The notes under the pieces: generated by a model | Database searches by the model: none | What the model was told of the DNA's origin: nothing | What the model saw: only the letters and a program-made list of their open reading frames with translations | NCBI GenBank assembly: GCA_003170295.1 | Contig: PNAJ01000133.1 | Location: forward strand, 154,660 to 218,659 | Source: Bryobacterales bacterium | GTDB lineage: Bacteria; Acidobacteriota; Terriglobia; Bryobacterales; Bryobacteraceae | Direction of reading: 5' to 3' | Length of the DNA: 64,000 bases | Program-made: the position numbers and the translations under genes | Shown: positions 35,516-43,089 of the stretch, piece by piece | Position numbering within the stretch: the first letter of the stretch is position 1 | How the letters are laid out: every line of letters starts with the position of its first letter

Positions 35516-36290
35516 GGATATCGTAGGTGCACAATTCGCATCGCTCTCTTTGCACGATCATCGAGCCGCCATCGAGGTTCGGATCGGACAAGCTGACCCG
35601 CCGGTAGTTCCAGGTTCGCGGCCGATTCATGACCAGGGTATCGAGGGCGTAAACCGCGAGTGCGCCGACGCCCTGCAAGATGTCGGCGATGGCGGGCGTC
35701 CCCGGACACGGGTAACGGTCATCGTTCACCATGTCCGGGAACATGCAAGCGACGCAAGGACCGTCCTTGTCCTGAACGAATACATAGCCATGATCGGCGT
35801 CACGGCTGACGGCAGTGAAGATCACGGGAATGTTCTTCGAACGAAAAAACAAGCTTGCCGCAACGCGGGCCGGATTGTTGTCGACCCCGCAGATTGCGAC
35901 GTCACAAGCAAGGCAGCGATGGGAGATTGCTTCTTCGAGTCGGAATGGATAGCCGCGGATCTGCGTTGCTACGATACACTCGGGAATTAGGTTCTTGGCG
36001 AGCGCCACTGCCTTATTCTCACCCACATCCTTTATATAGAACCTCTGGCGATTGAGATTACTGGGTTCGACGATATCATCGTCGAGCAGCGTGATTGTGC
36101 CGATGCCTTTCCGCACGAGAGTAGGCGCGATCTGGGAGATGATCCCGCCCGCGCCGATGCAGAGCACATGACTCTTGGAAAAGACCTCCTGGTCGAATCC
36201 GGGAATCCTCTTTTGCCGATCATCGGCTCCAGGAACTACCTCGCCGCGCAGCTTAATCGAGGTTTTTGAGGCGGTAAATGCCGGGTGCAT
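35379..36290 (-). CDS. E1-like ThiF-family adenylyltransferase of a ubiquitin-like system
   Basis: The 303-residue product has the E1 nucleotide site: GAGGIISQIAPTLVRKGIG, then TLLDDDIVEPSNLNRQRF, with the Asp and Arg that bind ATP/Mg, and VDNNPARV further on. Two CxxC pairs (CVACMF and CELCTYD) should bind structural zinc. A Cys in DRYPCPGTPA is a candidate thioester-forming residue. It would adenylate the C-terminus of the Ubl encoded upstream in the operon and pass it to the E2-like protein. The start overlaps the JAB gene by 38 bases. The 3' end overlaps a convergent gene. Confidence 0.85.
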   Translation of the reverse strand: MHPAFTASKTSIKLRGEVVPGADDRQKRIPGFDQEVFSKSHVLCIGAGGIISQIAPTLVRKGIGTITLLDDDIVEPSNLNRQRFYIKDVGENKAVALAKNLIPECIVATQIRGYPFRLEEAISHRCLACDVAICGVDNNPARVAASLFFRSKNIPVIFTAVSRDADHGYVFVQDKDGPCVACMFPDMVNDDRYPCPGTPAIADILQGVGALAVYALDTLVMNRPRTWNYRRVSLSDPNLDGGSMIVQRERCELCTYDILTACEMEFRPPEALRGYRQSRLDRIPRRVRSTFGQMGHERTQEER

Positions 36291-36912
36291 AATTCTCTAC
36301 TCCTTCTCCGTAGATTTCGATTTCATACTTTTGGTCGAGCCGCACGAATCGCACATAGCCGTCGCGGCTGAAAATCGCCATGACTGCCACGTGGCCGGCT
36401 TTTTCGAGCCGCCGCTGGAAATTCTCATCCGTGCCCGAGGGATGCGTTGCATCGGCTCCCTTACCCGGATGACTGTGGAAGTGCGCGAGAAATTTGTGTC
36501 CGAACTGTTCGAGCCTGATCAGCAGGTTGTGCGTCGCGGGCATATCGGCGACGACGCCCAACCGGGTGCGGCGCTGGTGCGCGAACTCCGCCCACTGGTC
36601 GAGGACATAGACACCCTCAACCTCGGAGCCCGTGATGAAGAAAAATTGCTCATCCGCATCCGCAGTCAGCTTCTTCGCGCATTCATGCAGGAACAAGGAA
36701 CTCACGGCATAGCGCGGCGGCTCGTCAGGTTTCCGGGTGTTTTCCTCGACAATCCGGTCAAGGCTAGCGAGAAAATCGTTCGTCCGCCGGATCTCCGTTG
36801 CGACGTGCGCGGTGCCTTTCCGGGCGCGCACATTGTCACCGAACCGGCCGATCAGCTTCTCGCGCTTCTCGACCAGCACTTTCTTCTTTTCGTCGATATG
36901 AGTGGTTTTCAT
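36253..36912 (-). CDS. JAB/MPN-domain metallopeptidase (deubiquitinase-like)
   Basis: I choose the ATG at 36912, which overlaps the preceding stop (ATGA) and has GAGG eleven bases upstream; the product is 219 residues. The first ~70 residues are a charged helix, followed by the MPN domain with ITGSEVEGVYVLD, and the metal site HFHSHPGKGADATHPSGTD. The HxH...S..D spacing is two residues longer than the canonical JAMM motif, but all ligands are present. It is expected to trim the Ubl precursor or cleave conjugates. It lies between the E2-like and E1-like genes, the same order as bilC in Bil operons. Confidence 0.82.
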   Translation of the reverse strand: MKTTHIDEKKKVLVEKREKLIGRFGDNVRARKGTAHVATEIRRTNDFLASLDRIVEENTRKPDEPPRYAVSSLFLHECAKKLTADADEQFFFITGSEVEGVYVLDQWAEFAHQRRTRLGVVADMPATHNLLIRLEQFGHKFLAHFHSHPGKGADATHPSGTDENFQRRLEKAGHVAVMAIFSRDGYVRFVRLDQKYEIEIYGEGVENYAPGIYRLKNLD

Positions 36913-37301
36913 TTTTGGTATGCCTCTGTGATCAGTCGTTCGATGGTTAATATTCCCGAGCTCACATCCTTTGGGCGCCGCGCCATGTGGACCAGATACC
37001 AGTCGCTTCCGCGAGGGGTGAAGCAAACCCAATGGCTATGGCGCTTGATCTGTGCCGAGGGACTATAAAGGAAGAAATTGCTGCCGGACCGACGCTCTTC
37101 GATCCAGCCTCGAAACGCCGCGTACGGGGTTTGATACGATCCCGTGTAATTAGTGCCGTCATAGGTCCAACCGCGTTCCCGCCAATACGGGATCTCGCGG
37201 CGCTCGACGGAAATAGCGGGGCCATGCCCCCGCACCACGCGCGAGATTAACTCGCGGATGGATACGGGAGCAGGCCTGGAGCCGAGCTCTCTTACGCGCA
37301 T
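36909..37301 (-). CDS. E2-like protein candidate of the ubiquitin-like operon
   Basis: The 130-residue product lies between the Ubl and JAB genes, where E2 enzymes sit in comparable operons. It has a single cysteine, Cys93, in the segment KRHSHWVCFTPRG, preceded by His residues in a way that recalls the HPN...C active site of E2 proteins, and followed by a strand and two helices (WYLVHMA, TIERLITEAYQ). Its overall length suits a minimal E2. No standard motif proves the fold, so this call rests mainly on context. It overlaps the Ubl stop and shares ATGA with the JAB start. Confidence 0.5.
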   Translation of the reverse strand: MRVRELGSRPAPVSIRELISRVVRGHGPAISVERREIPYWRERGWTYDGTNYTGSYQTPYAAFRGWIEERRSGSNFFLYSPSAQIKRHSHWVCFTPRGSDWYLVHMARRPKDVSSGILTIERLITEAYQK

Positions 37302-37528
37302 ACCGTAATGCCGACCTCGGCTTTGGTGGACGCGAAAATCTTCTCGCCATCCTTTACCTTGTCGTAGACTGACTCGGCGGCAGCGAAGAAGGGTTCGTTG
37401 GGACCTTTGCTGAGTAAATAGTCCCCAAGGTTCAACTGGTGGAGAATATCACCGGCGGTCGTGCCCGATTGAATTTCCACGTCCCGGATCTGGCCGGTTC
37501 CCGCGACAACAACGGATAATTTTTTCAT
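37292..37528 (-). CDS. Ubiquitin-like protein (Ubl) without terminal GG
   Basis: The 78-residue protein has a beta-grasp pattern: strand KKLSVVVAGTG, strand VEIQSGTTAGDILHQL, a middle helix/loop (LSKGPNEPF) and a final strand IFASTKAEVGITVCA. The length and the KAEVG near the end match the DUF2604-like Ubls encoded with E1, E2 and JAB genes. Such proteins normally end in a glycine; here Gly73 is followed by ITVCA, so the JAB peptidase may have to remove five residues before activation. It is the first gene of the operon and lies downstream of a terminator, so it has its own promoter. Confidence 0.68.
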   Translation of the reverse strand: MKKLSVVVAGTGQIRDVEIQSGTTAGDILHQLNLGDYLLSKGPNEPFFAAAESVYDKVKDGEKIFASTKAEVGITVCA

Positions 37529-37611
37529 CTGTGTTTTCCTTTTTTCAAAATGTGGGAGGCGGATCCTCTCCCGCTACGGGTTGATGAACGCGCCGCTCGT
37601 CGTAAGCGGCG

Positions 37612-37644
37612 AAAAAAAGAAGAGGCCAAGAAAATCTTGGCCTC
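37612..37644 (-). terminator. Rho-independent terminator after the DUF2958 gene
   Basis: On the minus strand GAGGCCAAGA-TTT-TCTTGGCCTC (37622-37644) forms a perfect 10-bp stem followed by TTCTTTTTTT. It lies 11 bases after the stop of the DUF2958 gene and separates the element's transfer/integration operon from the ubiquitin-like operon. Confidence 0.85.
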
Positions 37645-37655
37645 AAGTGCGCGGG

Positions 37656-37967
37656 TTATATGTCCGGCACGGGTACAACGTCGGTGAGCTTGCCTTCCCG
37701 GAACGCAAGATCGCGCTCCACGGCGAGGCCGAGCGGAGTCCGGACATTTTCAAGCTCCGAGAGCACGAAGTATCCGAACTCGCTCTCCAAACCTACGACG
37801 AAGCCAAAGAACAGAAAATCGTCTTCCTGCTGGCTGCCTTCAGTGACGTACCAGGTCCATCCAGTGCCCGGCAGGAAGAATTTTGCGTACACGACGGGCT
37901 CGGCTTCGCCCTCCTGTGCATAGAGGGCGGGAAGCCGGGCGCGAAGTTCATCAGGCAGAAGCTTCAT
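37656..37967 (-). CDS. DUF2958 domain protein
   Basis: This 103-residue protein matches DUF2958 closely: LLPDELRARLPALYAQE, then PVVYAKFFLPGTGWTWYVTEG, DDFLFFGFVVGLE and FGYFVLSEL. The family is common on conjugative and mobilizable elements and has no known biochemical role. It is the last gene before a strong terminator. Confidence 0.85.
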   Translation of the reverse strand: MKLLPDELRARLPALYAQEGEAEPVVYAKFFLPGTGWTWYVTEGSQQEDDFLFFGFVVGLESEFGYFVLSELENVRTPLGLAVERDLAFREGKLTDVVPVPDI

Positions 37968-39211
37968 GACTTCGCGCCTTCCGCTACATCGACTCGAACA
38001 GCTTGCGCGCTTCTTCGAACTTCTGAAGCTGCCGCCGTTTCGTTTTCAGGTCCTCCTCCATTTCGGCGATCTCGGACTTCAGCTTGTCGGCTTGGTCCAG
38101 AACCACCTCGACGGGAGTCTTTTTCTTCCAGGGTTTGCGGTCCGGCTTCGCCGGGCTCGCTTTCGGATCGTTCGGTTTCGGTACTGGCATTGCTGTTCTC
38201 CTTGTTGAGCTGCTGTTGTTGTTCGTTCACCCAGCGTTCGAGTTTGCGGATTGCTTCGCGCTTTGCCGGAAGTTCGATGTGGGTGTAAATTGCGTGCACT
38301 CTGCCGCCGGTGGAGTGGCCCATGATCGCCATCCTGATTTCCTGCAGGACGCCGGCTTCCATGAGGCGGGTGTTGAACGTGTGGCGTAAATCGTGAAAAC
38401 GGACGTGGCGGATCTCGGCATTTTTGAGCGCCGAAGCCCACGAGCGCTTCACGATGCGGACCGGCTTACCGTTGAACTCGACGATCGTACCTTGGGGCTT
38501 CCAGTTTTCGATCAAGAGTTCGTAGAGGCGCCGGGTGAGCGGAATCTCGCGGGATTCTCCCTCCGGAGTTTTCGAGCGAGTAACGGACAGCACGGCGCGG
38601 GAAAAATCAATGTCTTCGCACAATTGACTTGTGATCTCACCGCGGCGCATGCCGGTGTCGAGCGCGGCGATGATCATCAGGCGCAGGTGGCCCTTCGCGG
38701 CACCGAGGAGCGATTCCTCCTCGGCGATGCTCAGGATCTGACGGCGGGTGCGCCGCTCGCGTGCCATTTTCATCCTGGCGAGGGGATTTGCGGCGAGCAG
38801 TTGCTCATCGACTCCCCAGTAGAGAATATGGCGGAGCACGCTCAAGTCCCGATTGACGGTCGCATCCTTTATAGAGGCGCGGGCCATCCGCTGCTGCCGG
38901 AATTCATCGGCGAGAGATTTGGTGATGCGAATCACCGGGAAATCGCCGAAGTATGGCAGCAGAAACTTGAGGTGATACAGATGATGCGGACGAACGGAGC
39001 CGCTCGCGATGAACCGCGCGGCCAATTCGTCGAATTGCATGGCGGGATCGATCTCGACGATCCGGAAGCGGTTATTGATGGCTTCTTCCTTGAGCTTGGC
39101 TTCGATTTTCTCGGCCTGCTTTCGGTTGGAAGTCTTCGTGGAACATTGCTGACGGACACCGTCCTGGTAGCTGTAAATCCACCAGACGCCGCCGCGTTTG
39201 AACAAGCTCAC
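37964..39211 (-). CDS. int: Tyrosine recombinase/integrase
   Basis: The frame is open upstream, but the GTG at 39211 overlaps the excisionase stop (GTGA) and has AAAGGA just before it, giving 415 residues. An arm-binding-like N-terminus (FKRGGVWWIYSYQDG) and a SAM-like core domain precede the catalytic part: Arg in DTGMRRGEI, His-x-x-Arg in HDLRHTF, the second His in MGHSTGG, and Tyr in AIYTH. It probably catalyses integration of the element into a tRNA gene. The last ~75 residues are low-complexity and overlap another gene, so the true functional end may be near residue 340. Confidence 0.88.
   Translation of the reverse strand: MSLFKRGGVWWIYSYQDGVRQQCSTKTSNRKQAEKIEAKLKEEAINNRFRIVEIDPAMQFDELAARFIASGSVRPHHLYHLKFLLPYFGDFPVIRITKSLADEFRQQRMARASIKDATVNRDLSVLRHILYWGVDEQLLAANPLARMKMARERRTRRQILSIAEEESLLGAAKGHLRLMIIAALDTGMRRGEITSQLCEDIDFSRAVLSVTRSKTPEGESREIPLTRRLYELLIENWKPQGTIVEFNGKPVRIVKRSWASALKNAEIRHVRFHDLRHTFNTRLMEAGVLQEIRMAIMGHSTGGRVHAIYTHIELPAKREAIRKLERWVNEQQQQLNKENSNASTETERSESEPGEAGPQTLEEKDSRRGGSGPSRQAEVRDRRNGGGPENETAAASEVRRSAQAVRVDVAEGAKS
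37984..38190 (-). CDS. Small coiled-coil protein overlapping the integrase 3' end
   Basis: In a different frame from the integrase, 68 residues start at an ATG with AAGGAG eight bases upstream. A basic Pro/Lys-rich start (KASPAKPDRKPWKKK) is followed by a strong coiled coil (VLDQADKLKSEIAEMEEDL, KRRQLQKFEEARKLF). The composition is more protein-like than the overlapping integrase tail. The whole gene lies within the integrase frame. Function unknown. Confidence 0.55.
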   Translation of the reverse strand: MPVPKPNDPKASPAKPDRKPWKKKTPVEVVLDQADKLKSEIAEMEEDLKTKRRQLQKFEEARKLFESM

Positions 39212-39519
39212 AGCATTCCTTTCTGCTGGGCTTCGACCCAGCGAATGATTTGGTTTTTGTAAAAGATCAATCTCCCGCCGCCGCAGCGGAAGTACGGAAG
39301 CCCGCGTGGCACGAGTTTCTGGCGCACGGTCCAGACGGAGCAGCCGATCACGCGGGCGGCCTCGTCGGTTGAAAGCGGCGCGCCCAAGGGCTCCGGGGGC
39401 GGGCAATGCTGCGGGCAGCGCTGCCCTAGGCCTGGCGGCGCAAAAGCCAATGAATTCCTGCGTTTCGGGTCGATGTCGAAACCCGACTTATGCGTTCCGC
39501 GGAGTCTCCGATCGATCAT
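39208..39519 (-). CDS. Excisionase-like helix-turn-helix protein
   Basis: The 103-residue product has a C-terminal MerR-like winged helix typical of excisionases: LSTDEAARVIGCSVWTVRQK, then a wing LPYFRCGGGRLIFYK and IIRWVEAQ. A perfect GGAGGTGA precedes the ATG. It overlaps the zinc-ribbon gene upstream and the integrase downstream by a few bases. It probably biases recombination direction or places the integrase on the attachment site. Confidence 0.8.
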   Translation of the reverse strand: MIDRRLRGTHKSGFDIDPKRRNSLAFAPPGLGQRCPQHCPPPEPLGAPLSTDEAARVIGCSVWTVRQKLVPRGLPYFRCGGGRLIFYKNQIIRWVEAQQKGML

Positions 39520-39950
39520 CGGTCACCTCCGCGTTCTCCGCCGCCACGTATCCGTTTCAGGAACGAGTAGATCGCTCGGCGGAACAACTGGGGGATCTGT
39601 GACCAGACCGACCAGAGAATTGCGAGAGCAATCCCGATGAAGAGGAACGACAGTAGTGCATTAGGATTTGAAAGAACTGCTATCAGAAAGAAAAGAACCA
39701 ATGCTACTGATGCGAGAACAAGAAAGAATCCGGGAATCGCCGAGAGAAGAAACTGCAGGACGGGAGCCCAGATCGGCCGCAGCGGCTGCGGCGTGGAGAA
39801 ATCCCGGCTACCGCAGCGGGAGCAGACCTCCGCGCGCCGCGGATTCGGATGCATGCGCGGACAGAGCTTCGTGTCATAGGAGCGCCCGCAGTAGTTGCAA
39901 AAGAGCGGATCGCCCGGCGTGATTCGACCACATTGGAAGCAGAACTTCAC
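39516..39950 (-). CDS. Zinc-ribbon membrane protein
   Basis: I choose the GTG at 39950 because it overlaps the stop of the replication-relaxation gene (GTGA) and has AGGAGA upstream; 144 residues. Two or three zinc knuckles come first (CFQCGRITPGDPLFCNYCG, then CSRCG), followed by two membrane helices (LLSAIPGFFLVLASVALVLF, LSFLFIGIALAIL) and a basic C-terminus. It is not a known family. The position suggests a role in DNA transfer or in anchoring the transfer ATPase. Confidence 0.6.
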   Translation of the reverse strand: MKFCFQCGRITPGDPLFCNYCGRSYDTKLCPRMHPNPRRAEVCSRCGSRDFSTPQPLRPIWAPVLQFLLSAIPGFFLVLASVALVLFFLIAVLSNPNALLSFLFIGIALAILWSVWSQIPQLFRRAIYSFLKRIRGGGERGGDR

Positions 39951-40732
39951 GAGAGGTCTCCTATGAGGGGCTGTGCTTGGTTGTCCTTTGGGCGGTTCCA
40001 TATTGGTGACCAGAAGCCGAGTTTCGTGATCGACTCGAACGTCGTAAACCAGAAGATTTTGTCGGTCAATTCCGCAGTCGCCTCGCGAAGCGATTGCAGG
40101 CGGCGTTTCGAATTCGCGACCACCAAGGTTCGAAACTGAGGATGCGCGAACTGCCGTTCAAAGCTTCCCGAGACTGCGTAGCGGAGATACGACTGGATCT
40201 TTGCGCGCCAGACCGACCGGCTTTCGTTACCGAGATCTACTTCGAGAAATGCAGCGAGCGTCTTAGCCTGAGTTTTCACCTCGACGTACCCATCGGGGAT
40301 CAACGGAATCGCCGCGTCCATCGATTTGTAAAAACTTCTCCATTGGACGAACTGCACGCCCGGAATCGGTATTGGCCGGTACTTCGCCGTGCAGAAAATC
40401 TCGTTGACGAGCAGCTGGTGCGTTACAAAGAAATCCGTAATGAGCGTCTCGTCGGAACCCCGACGCAGCCCGCGATACGGAACTTCGACGAGGTCCGCGC
40501 CGCGCTTCGACATCGAGTAGAGCACCTTCCTTCCGCTCGCGGTTGTTCCCAGAAAAAACCTGCGGAGCAATCTGGCGTTGGTAAGCGCGAGAAGGCGCGT
40601 GTTGGCGCGGGTGGTGGAACCGAATCCGGCGACGCACTTTGCTTGTTCACGATCAACGATGCGCATTACCGCGAGCTCCCGCAGCAAGTGCCGGTCGCGA
40701 TCCTGCAGAATGATTCCCCGGTTATTCCCAGC
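39947..40732 (-). CDS. Replication-relaxation family protein
   Basis: Starting at the ATG 40732, which overlaps the TraG-like gene, the 261-residue product begins ILQDRDRHLLRELAVMRIV and has the winged-helix of the replic_Relax family (RLLALTNARLLRRFFLG, SMSKRGADLVE). Later parts carry a PDGYVEVKT segment and a long C-terminal alpha/beta domain typical of the family. These proteins are linked with plasmid and ICE replication or mobilisation and may be relaxase-associated. The gene pair with a TraG-like ATPase is common on mobile elements. Confidence 0.72.
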   Translation of the reverse strand, partial: AGNNRGIILQDRDRHLLRELAVMRIVDREQAKCVAGFGSTTRANTRLLALTNARLLRRFFLGTTASGRKVLYSMSKRGADLVEVPYRGLRRGSDETLITDFFVTHQLLVNEIFCTAKYRPIPIPGVQFVQWRSFYKSMDAAIPLIPDGYVEVKTQAKTLAAFLEVDLGNESRSVWRAKIQSYLRYAVSGSFERQFAHPQFRTLVVANSKRRLQSLREATAELTDKIFWFTTFESITKLGFWSPIWNRPKDNQAQPLIGDLS

Positions 40733-42101
40733 CATTGAGAACCTCGTTCGTCGTCCGGGTGGCGACCGCTTGGCGCTGGCGAATCTCTGACTCGATGTCG
40801 TTCCGGGTGCGCGCCCACCGTGCCCGGCAACGCGCATAGAGATTCGCTGGATCAGTCTTCGGCTCCGCGAGCGTCGGCACCACGGCCTGCTGCCAGCGTT
40901 CCGCACCGGTCTTCACGACAAAATGCCGGCGCGGAAGATTTTTGAGGGTTTCCGCCAGCGCTTTTCCGCCATCGAGTGCCGTCGCCACCTGTTGCGCGTC
41001 TGAGCTCGAAGGTTGGAAATATGCATGTGTTCCGACCGCGAGAATCGCTGCGCGCATTTCCGGCGGATACTGATCTAGGAATTGATTAGCGGACACAATC
41101 GAAATCGCGAACTTGCGGGCTTCGCTCAGCATCGTTTCGAGTCCGCTGCCGTACGCGACCAGATTCTGAATCTCATCGCAGTACAGCGTGAAGAGATTGC
41201 GGGAATTTCGCGCGAAGAGTGTGTTTTTGATCATCGTGAGAAACAAGCTGCCGAGCGTCGCGGATTGATCGCCGAGCTTTCCTTTGTGGAGGTTCAAGAT
41301 GATCCAGTACCCGTTGTCAATCGCGTTGATCAGCGAGAAGGTCGAGTGGTGCTGCCCGACGATGTGCCTGAAATGCGGGTCGGCGGTAAAGGCGGAAATC
41401 TTGTTCAAGATCGGCTCGCGCATCACCGCCTGCATCGCTTCGCTCACGGACTCATAGCGAAGTTCGAAATACTGGCGTACCTCGGCGTTCGTGATCCTTC
41501 CGATGCAGCGAGCGCGGAATCCGGCATGACTGAGAAAAAGTCCCAGTTCGAGAAGCGTGAGGCTGTTTTCAGCGAGCGCGAATAAGGAATTTCGCAGTAG
41601 TTCATCGGTCCGCGCCCCGAACGATTCCAAGTGCCAGCGCTGCCTCAAGACGTTCGTGAATTCGGCTATTTGGATGAACCGGTTGTTTCCGTTGCGGGAT
41701 TCGAGCGGGTTGATCCCGACCGACCTGTCGCGGTCGGCAGGTTCGACGACAATCAGCCGGTCGTCGAGATTTTGCTTGACAATGTTTTCCTGATCGGCAA
41801 TCGTGCCAAGCAGAAAGGGCGTCGCATCGCCGTGCAGGTCGAAAAACACGAACCCACGGTTCGATTGGATATCCTGCCGCGCAAGGGACCGTAAGAGAAA
41901 GGACTTCCCAACGCCCGTCTTTCCCAGGACCGCGAGGTGTTCCGCGCGGCGACTTTGTTCAATGTACACACCACCTTGTGAAGACGCTCCATCGACGAAT
42001 CGTGCGCCGAGATACAAGCCGCGCGCTACGCGGGTGCGGACGCGTCGGGACGTTGTCCGATTCCAGAGGCGGGCGATGAAGTTTTCGAGGAAAGCTTTCA
42101 C
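40722..42101 (-). CDS. TraG/VirD4-like DNA-transfer ATPase
   Basis: The 459-residue product has Walker A (LGKTGVGKSFLLRSLA) near residue 60 and Walker B (LFTLYCDEIQNL) near residue 310, with SANQFLDQYP further on as in TraG/TraD C-terminal domains. There is one weak N-terminal hydrophobic stretch and no clear membrane anchor. It is probably the coupling ATPase for conjugative transfer or mobilisation. No type IV secretion channel genes are present in the window, so it would need a helper element. Confidence 0.75.
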   Translation of the reverse strand: MKAFLENFIARLWNRTTSRRVRTRVARGLYLGARFVDGASSQGGVYIEQSRRAEHLAVLGKTGVGKSFLLRSLARQDIQSNRGFVFFDLHGDATPFLLGTIADQENIVKQNLDDRLIVVEPADRDRSVGINPLESRNGNNRFIQIAEFTNVLRQRWHLESFGARTDELLRNSLFALAENSLTLLELGLFLSHAGFRARCIGRITNAEVRQYFELRYESVSEAMQAVMREPILNKISAFTADPHFRHIVGQHHSTFSLINAIDNGYWIILNLHKGKLGDQSATLGSLFLTMIKNTLFARNSRNLFTLYCDEIQNLVAYGSGLETMLSEARKFAISIVSANQFLDQYPPEMRAAILAVGTHAYFQPSSSDAQQVATALDGGKALAETLKNLPRRHFVVKTGAERWQQAVVPTLAEPKTDPANLYARCRARWARTRNDIESEIRQRQAVATRTTNEVLNGWE

Positions 42102-42154
42102 GTTTCCAATGTGGGGGTGTGGGTGACGAAATCGGTAACAAAGTGCGGCGGCGG

Positions 42155-42955
42155 CTACTCGAAGTTCGTGATTAGAAGCTCGGGATACCGCTTTCCGGCG
42201 GCTTGCTGGGACGTATAGTGGAGATCGACTTCGCGCTGGTGAAATCCGCGGAAGATCTCCCGAATCTCGGCTACGTCGTTGATTGACAAAACAAACTTGC
42301 CCTTGATCGCACGCAGATACTCGGCCATCTTCACGAAGTCATCGTCGGTGAAATTGAACCGGTAGAGCTTCCTGCGGAAATACGGCGGATCCAAATAAAA
42401 CAACGTCTCCGGGCGGTCGAACCGCTTGAGGATCTCCTCATATGGCAACGACTCAATTTGGACCCGCGCCAGCCGCTCGTGCGCCTGATCGAGGATTTCC
42501 GGGAGCCGCTGCGGATTGAACGGGCGCGTCGAGACAACAGCGTGCTGGTAATCCTGGCGGCGGACCAACCCGGCGAACGAGTTTTTTTGCAGATAGAGGA
42601 ATCGCGCGGCTCGCTGGATGTCGGTGAGTACTTCCGGGTTTTGGGTCTTCAGAATGGCAAACCATCTGCGGCTGGCCAGCATGAATTTCATGCAGCGGAT
42701 GAGTTCCTCATGATGCGCCTGGCAAACTCGGAACAAATTCACGATATCGCCGTCGAGATCGTTCAGTACCTCGACCGCCGACGGCTCCTTACGGAATAGA
42801 ACTTGTGCGCCCCCCGCGAACGGCTCCACGTATGTCGTGTGCTCTGGAAAGAGCTCGATGATGGTTTTGGCCAGGCGGTACTTGCCGCCGATATATGGGA
42901 GGGGGCCTGTCATGCGTGGCGATTTGAGCTTGCAGCCGTTAGTTAATGGCTTCAA
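42155..42955 (-). CDS. DNA adenine methyltransferase, D12 class
   Basis: The product is 266 residues from the first ATG; an ATG at 42913 (MTGPLPYIGGKYR) is a good alternative. It has the AdoMet motif YVEPFAGGAQVLF and the catalytic motif FYLDPPY, with PYIGGKYRLAKTI at the N-terminus as in Dam-type enzymes. It methylates adenine, possibly at GATC, and could protect the element or control its genes. No partner endonuclease is adjacent. Confidence 0.9.
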   Translation of the reverse strand: MKPLTNGCKLKSPRMTGPLPYIGGKYRLAKTIIELFPEHTTYVEPFAGGAQVLFRKEPSAVEVLNDLDGDIVNLFRVCQAHHEELIRCMKFMLASRRWFAILKTQNPEVLTDIQRAARFLYLQKNSFAGLVRRQDYQHAVVSTRPFNPQRLPEILDQAHERLARVQIESLPYEEILKRFDRPETLFYLDPPYFRRKLYRFNFTDDDFVKMAEYLRAIKGKFVLSINDVAEIREIFRGFHQREVDLHYTSQQAAGKRYPELLITNFE

Positions 42956-43013
42956 TCTCGACCTTTAATTGAAGCTCAGTCAGTTTACGCGGTGGCGTCG
43001 CGAGTGTGTAGAT

Positions 43014-43036
43014 GGGTAAATGTGCGCCATGCGCAC
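43014..43036 (+). repeat. Left copy of an inverted repeat around the serine recombinase
   Basis: GGGTAAATGTGCGCCATGCGCAC... at this site contains the palindrome GTGCGC-CAT-GCGCAC. It matches the reverse complement of 45255-45277 at 21 of 23 positions. It lies between the methyltransferase and recombinase genes, just after the recombinase stop. Confidence 0.55.
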
Positions 43037-43089
43037 TCCCACACATCTTGAGCAAGAGATCGGCGGTCGCTAAGCTGAATACGTATCCA

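Noticed and set aside
35379..37528. Reading the E1/E2/JAB operon as a CBASS accessory set
   Set aside because: No cyclic-nucleotide synthase or CBASS effector is nearby, and a Ubl gene is present.
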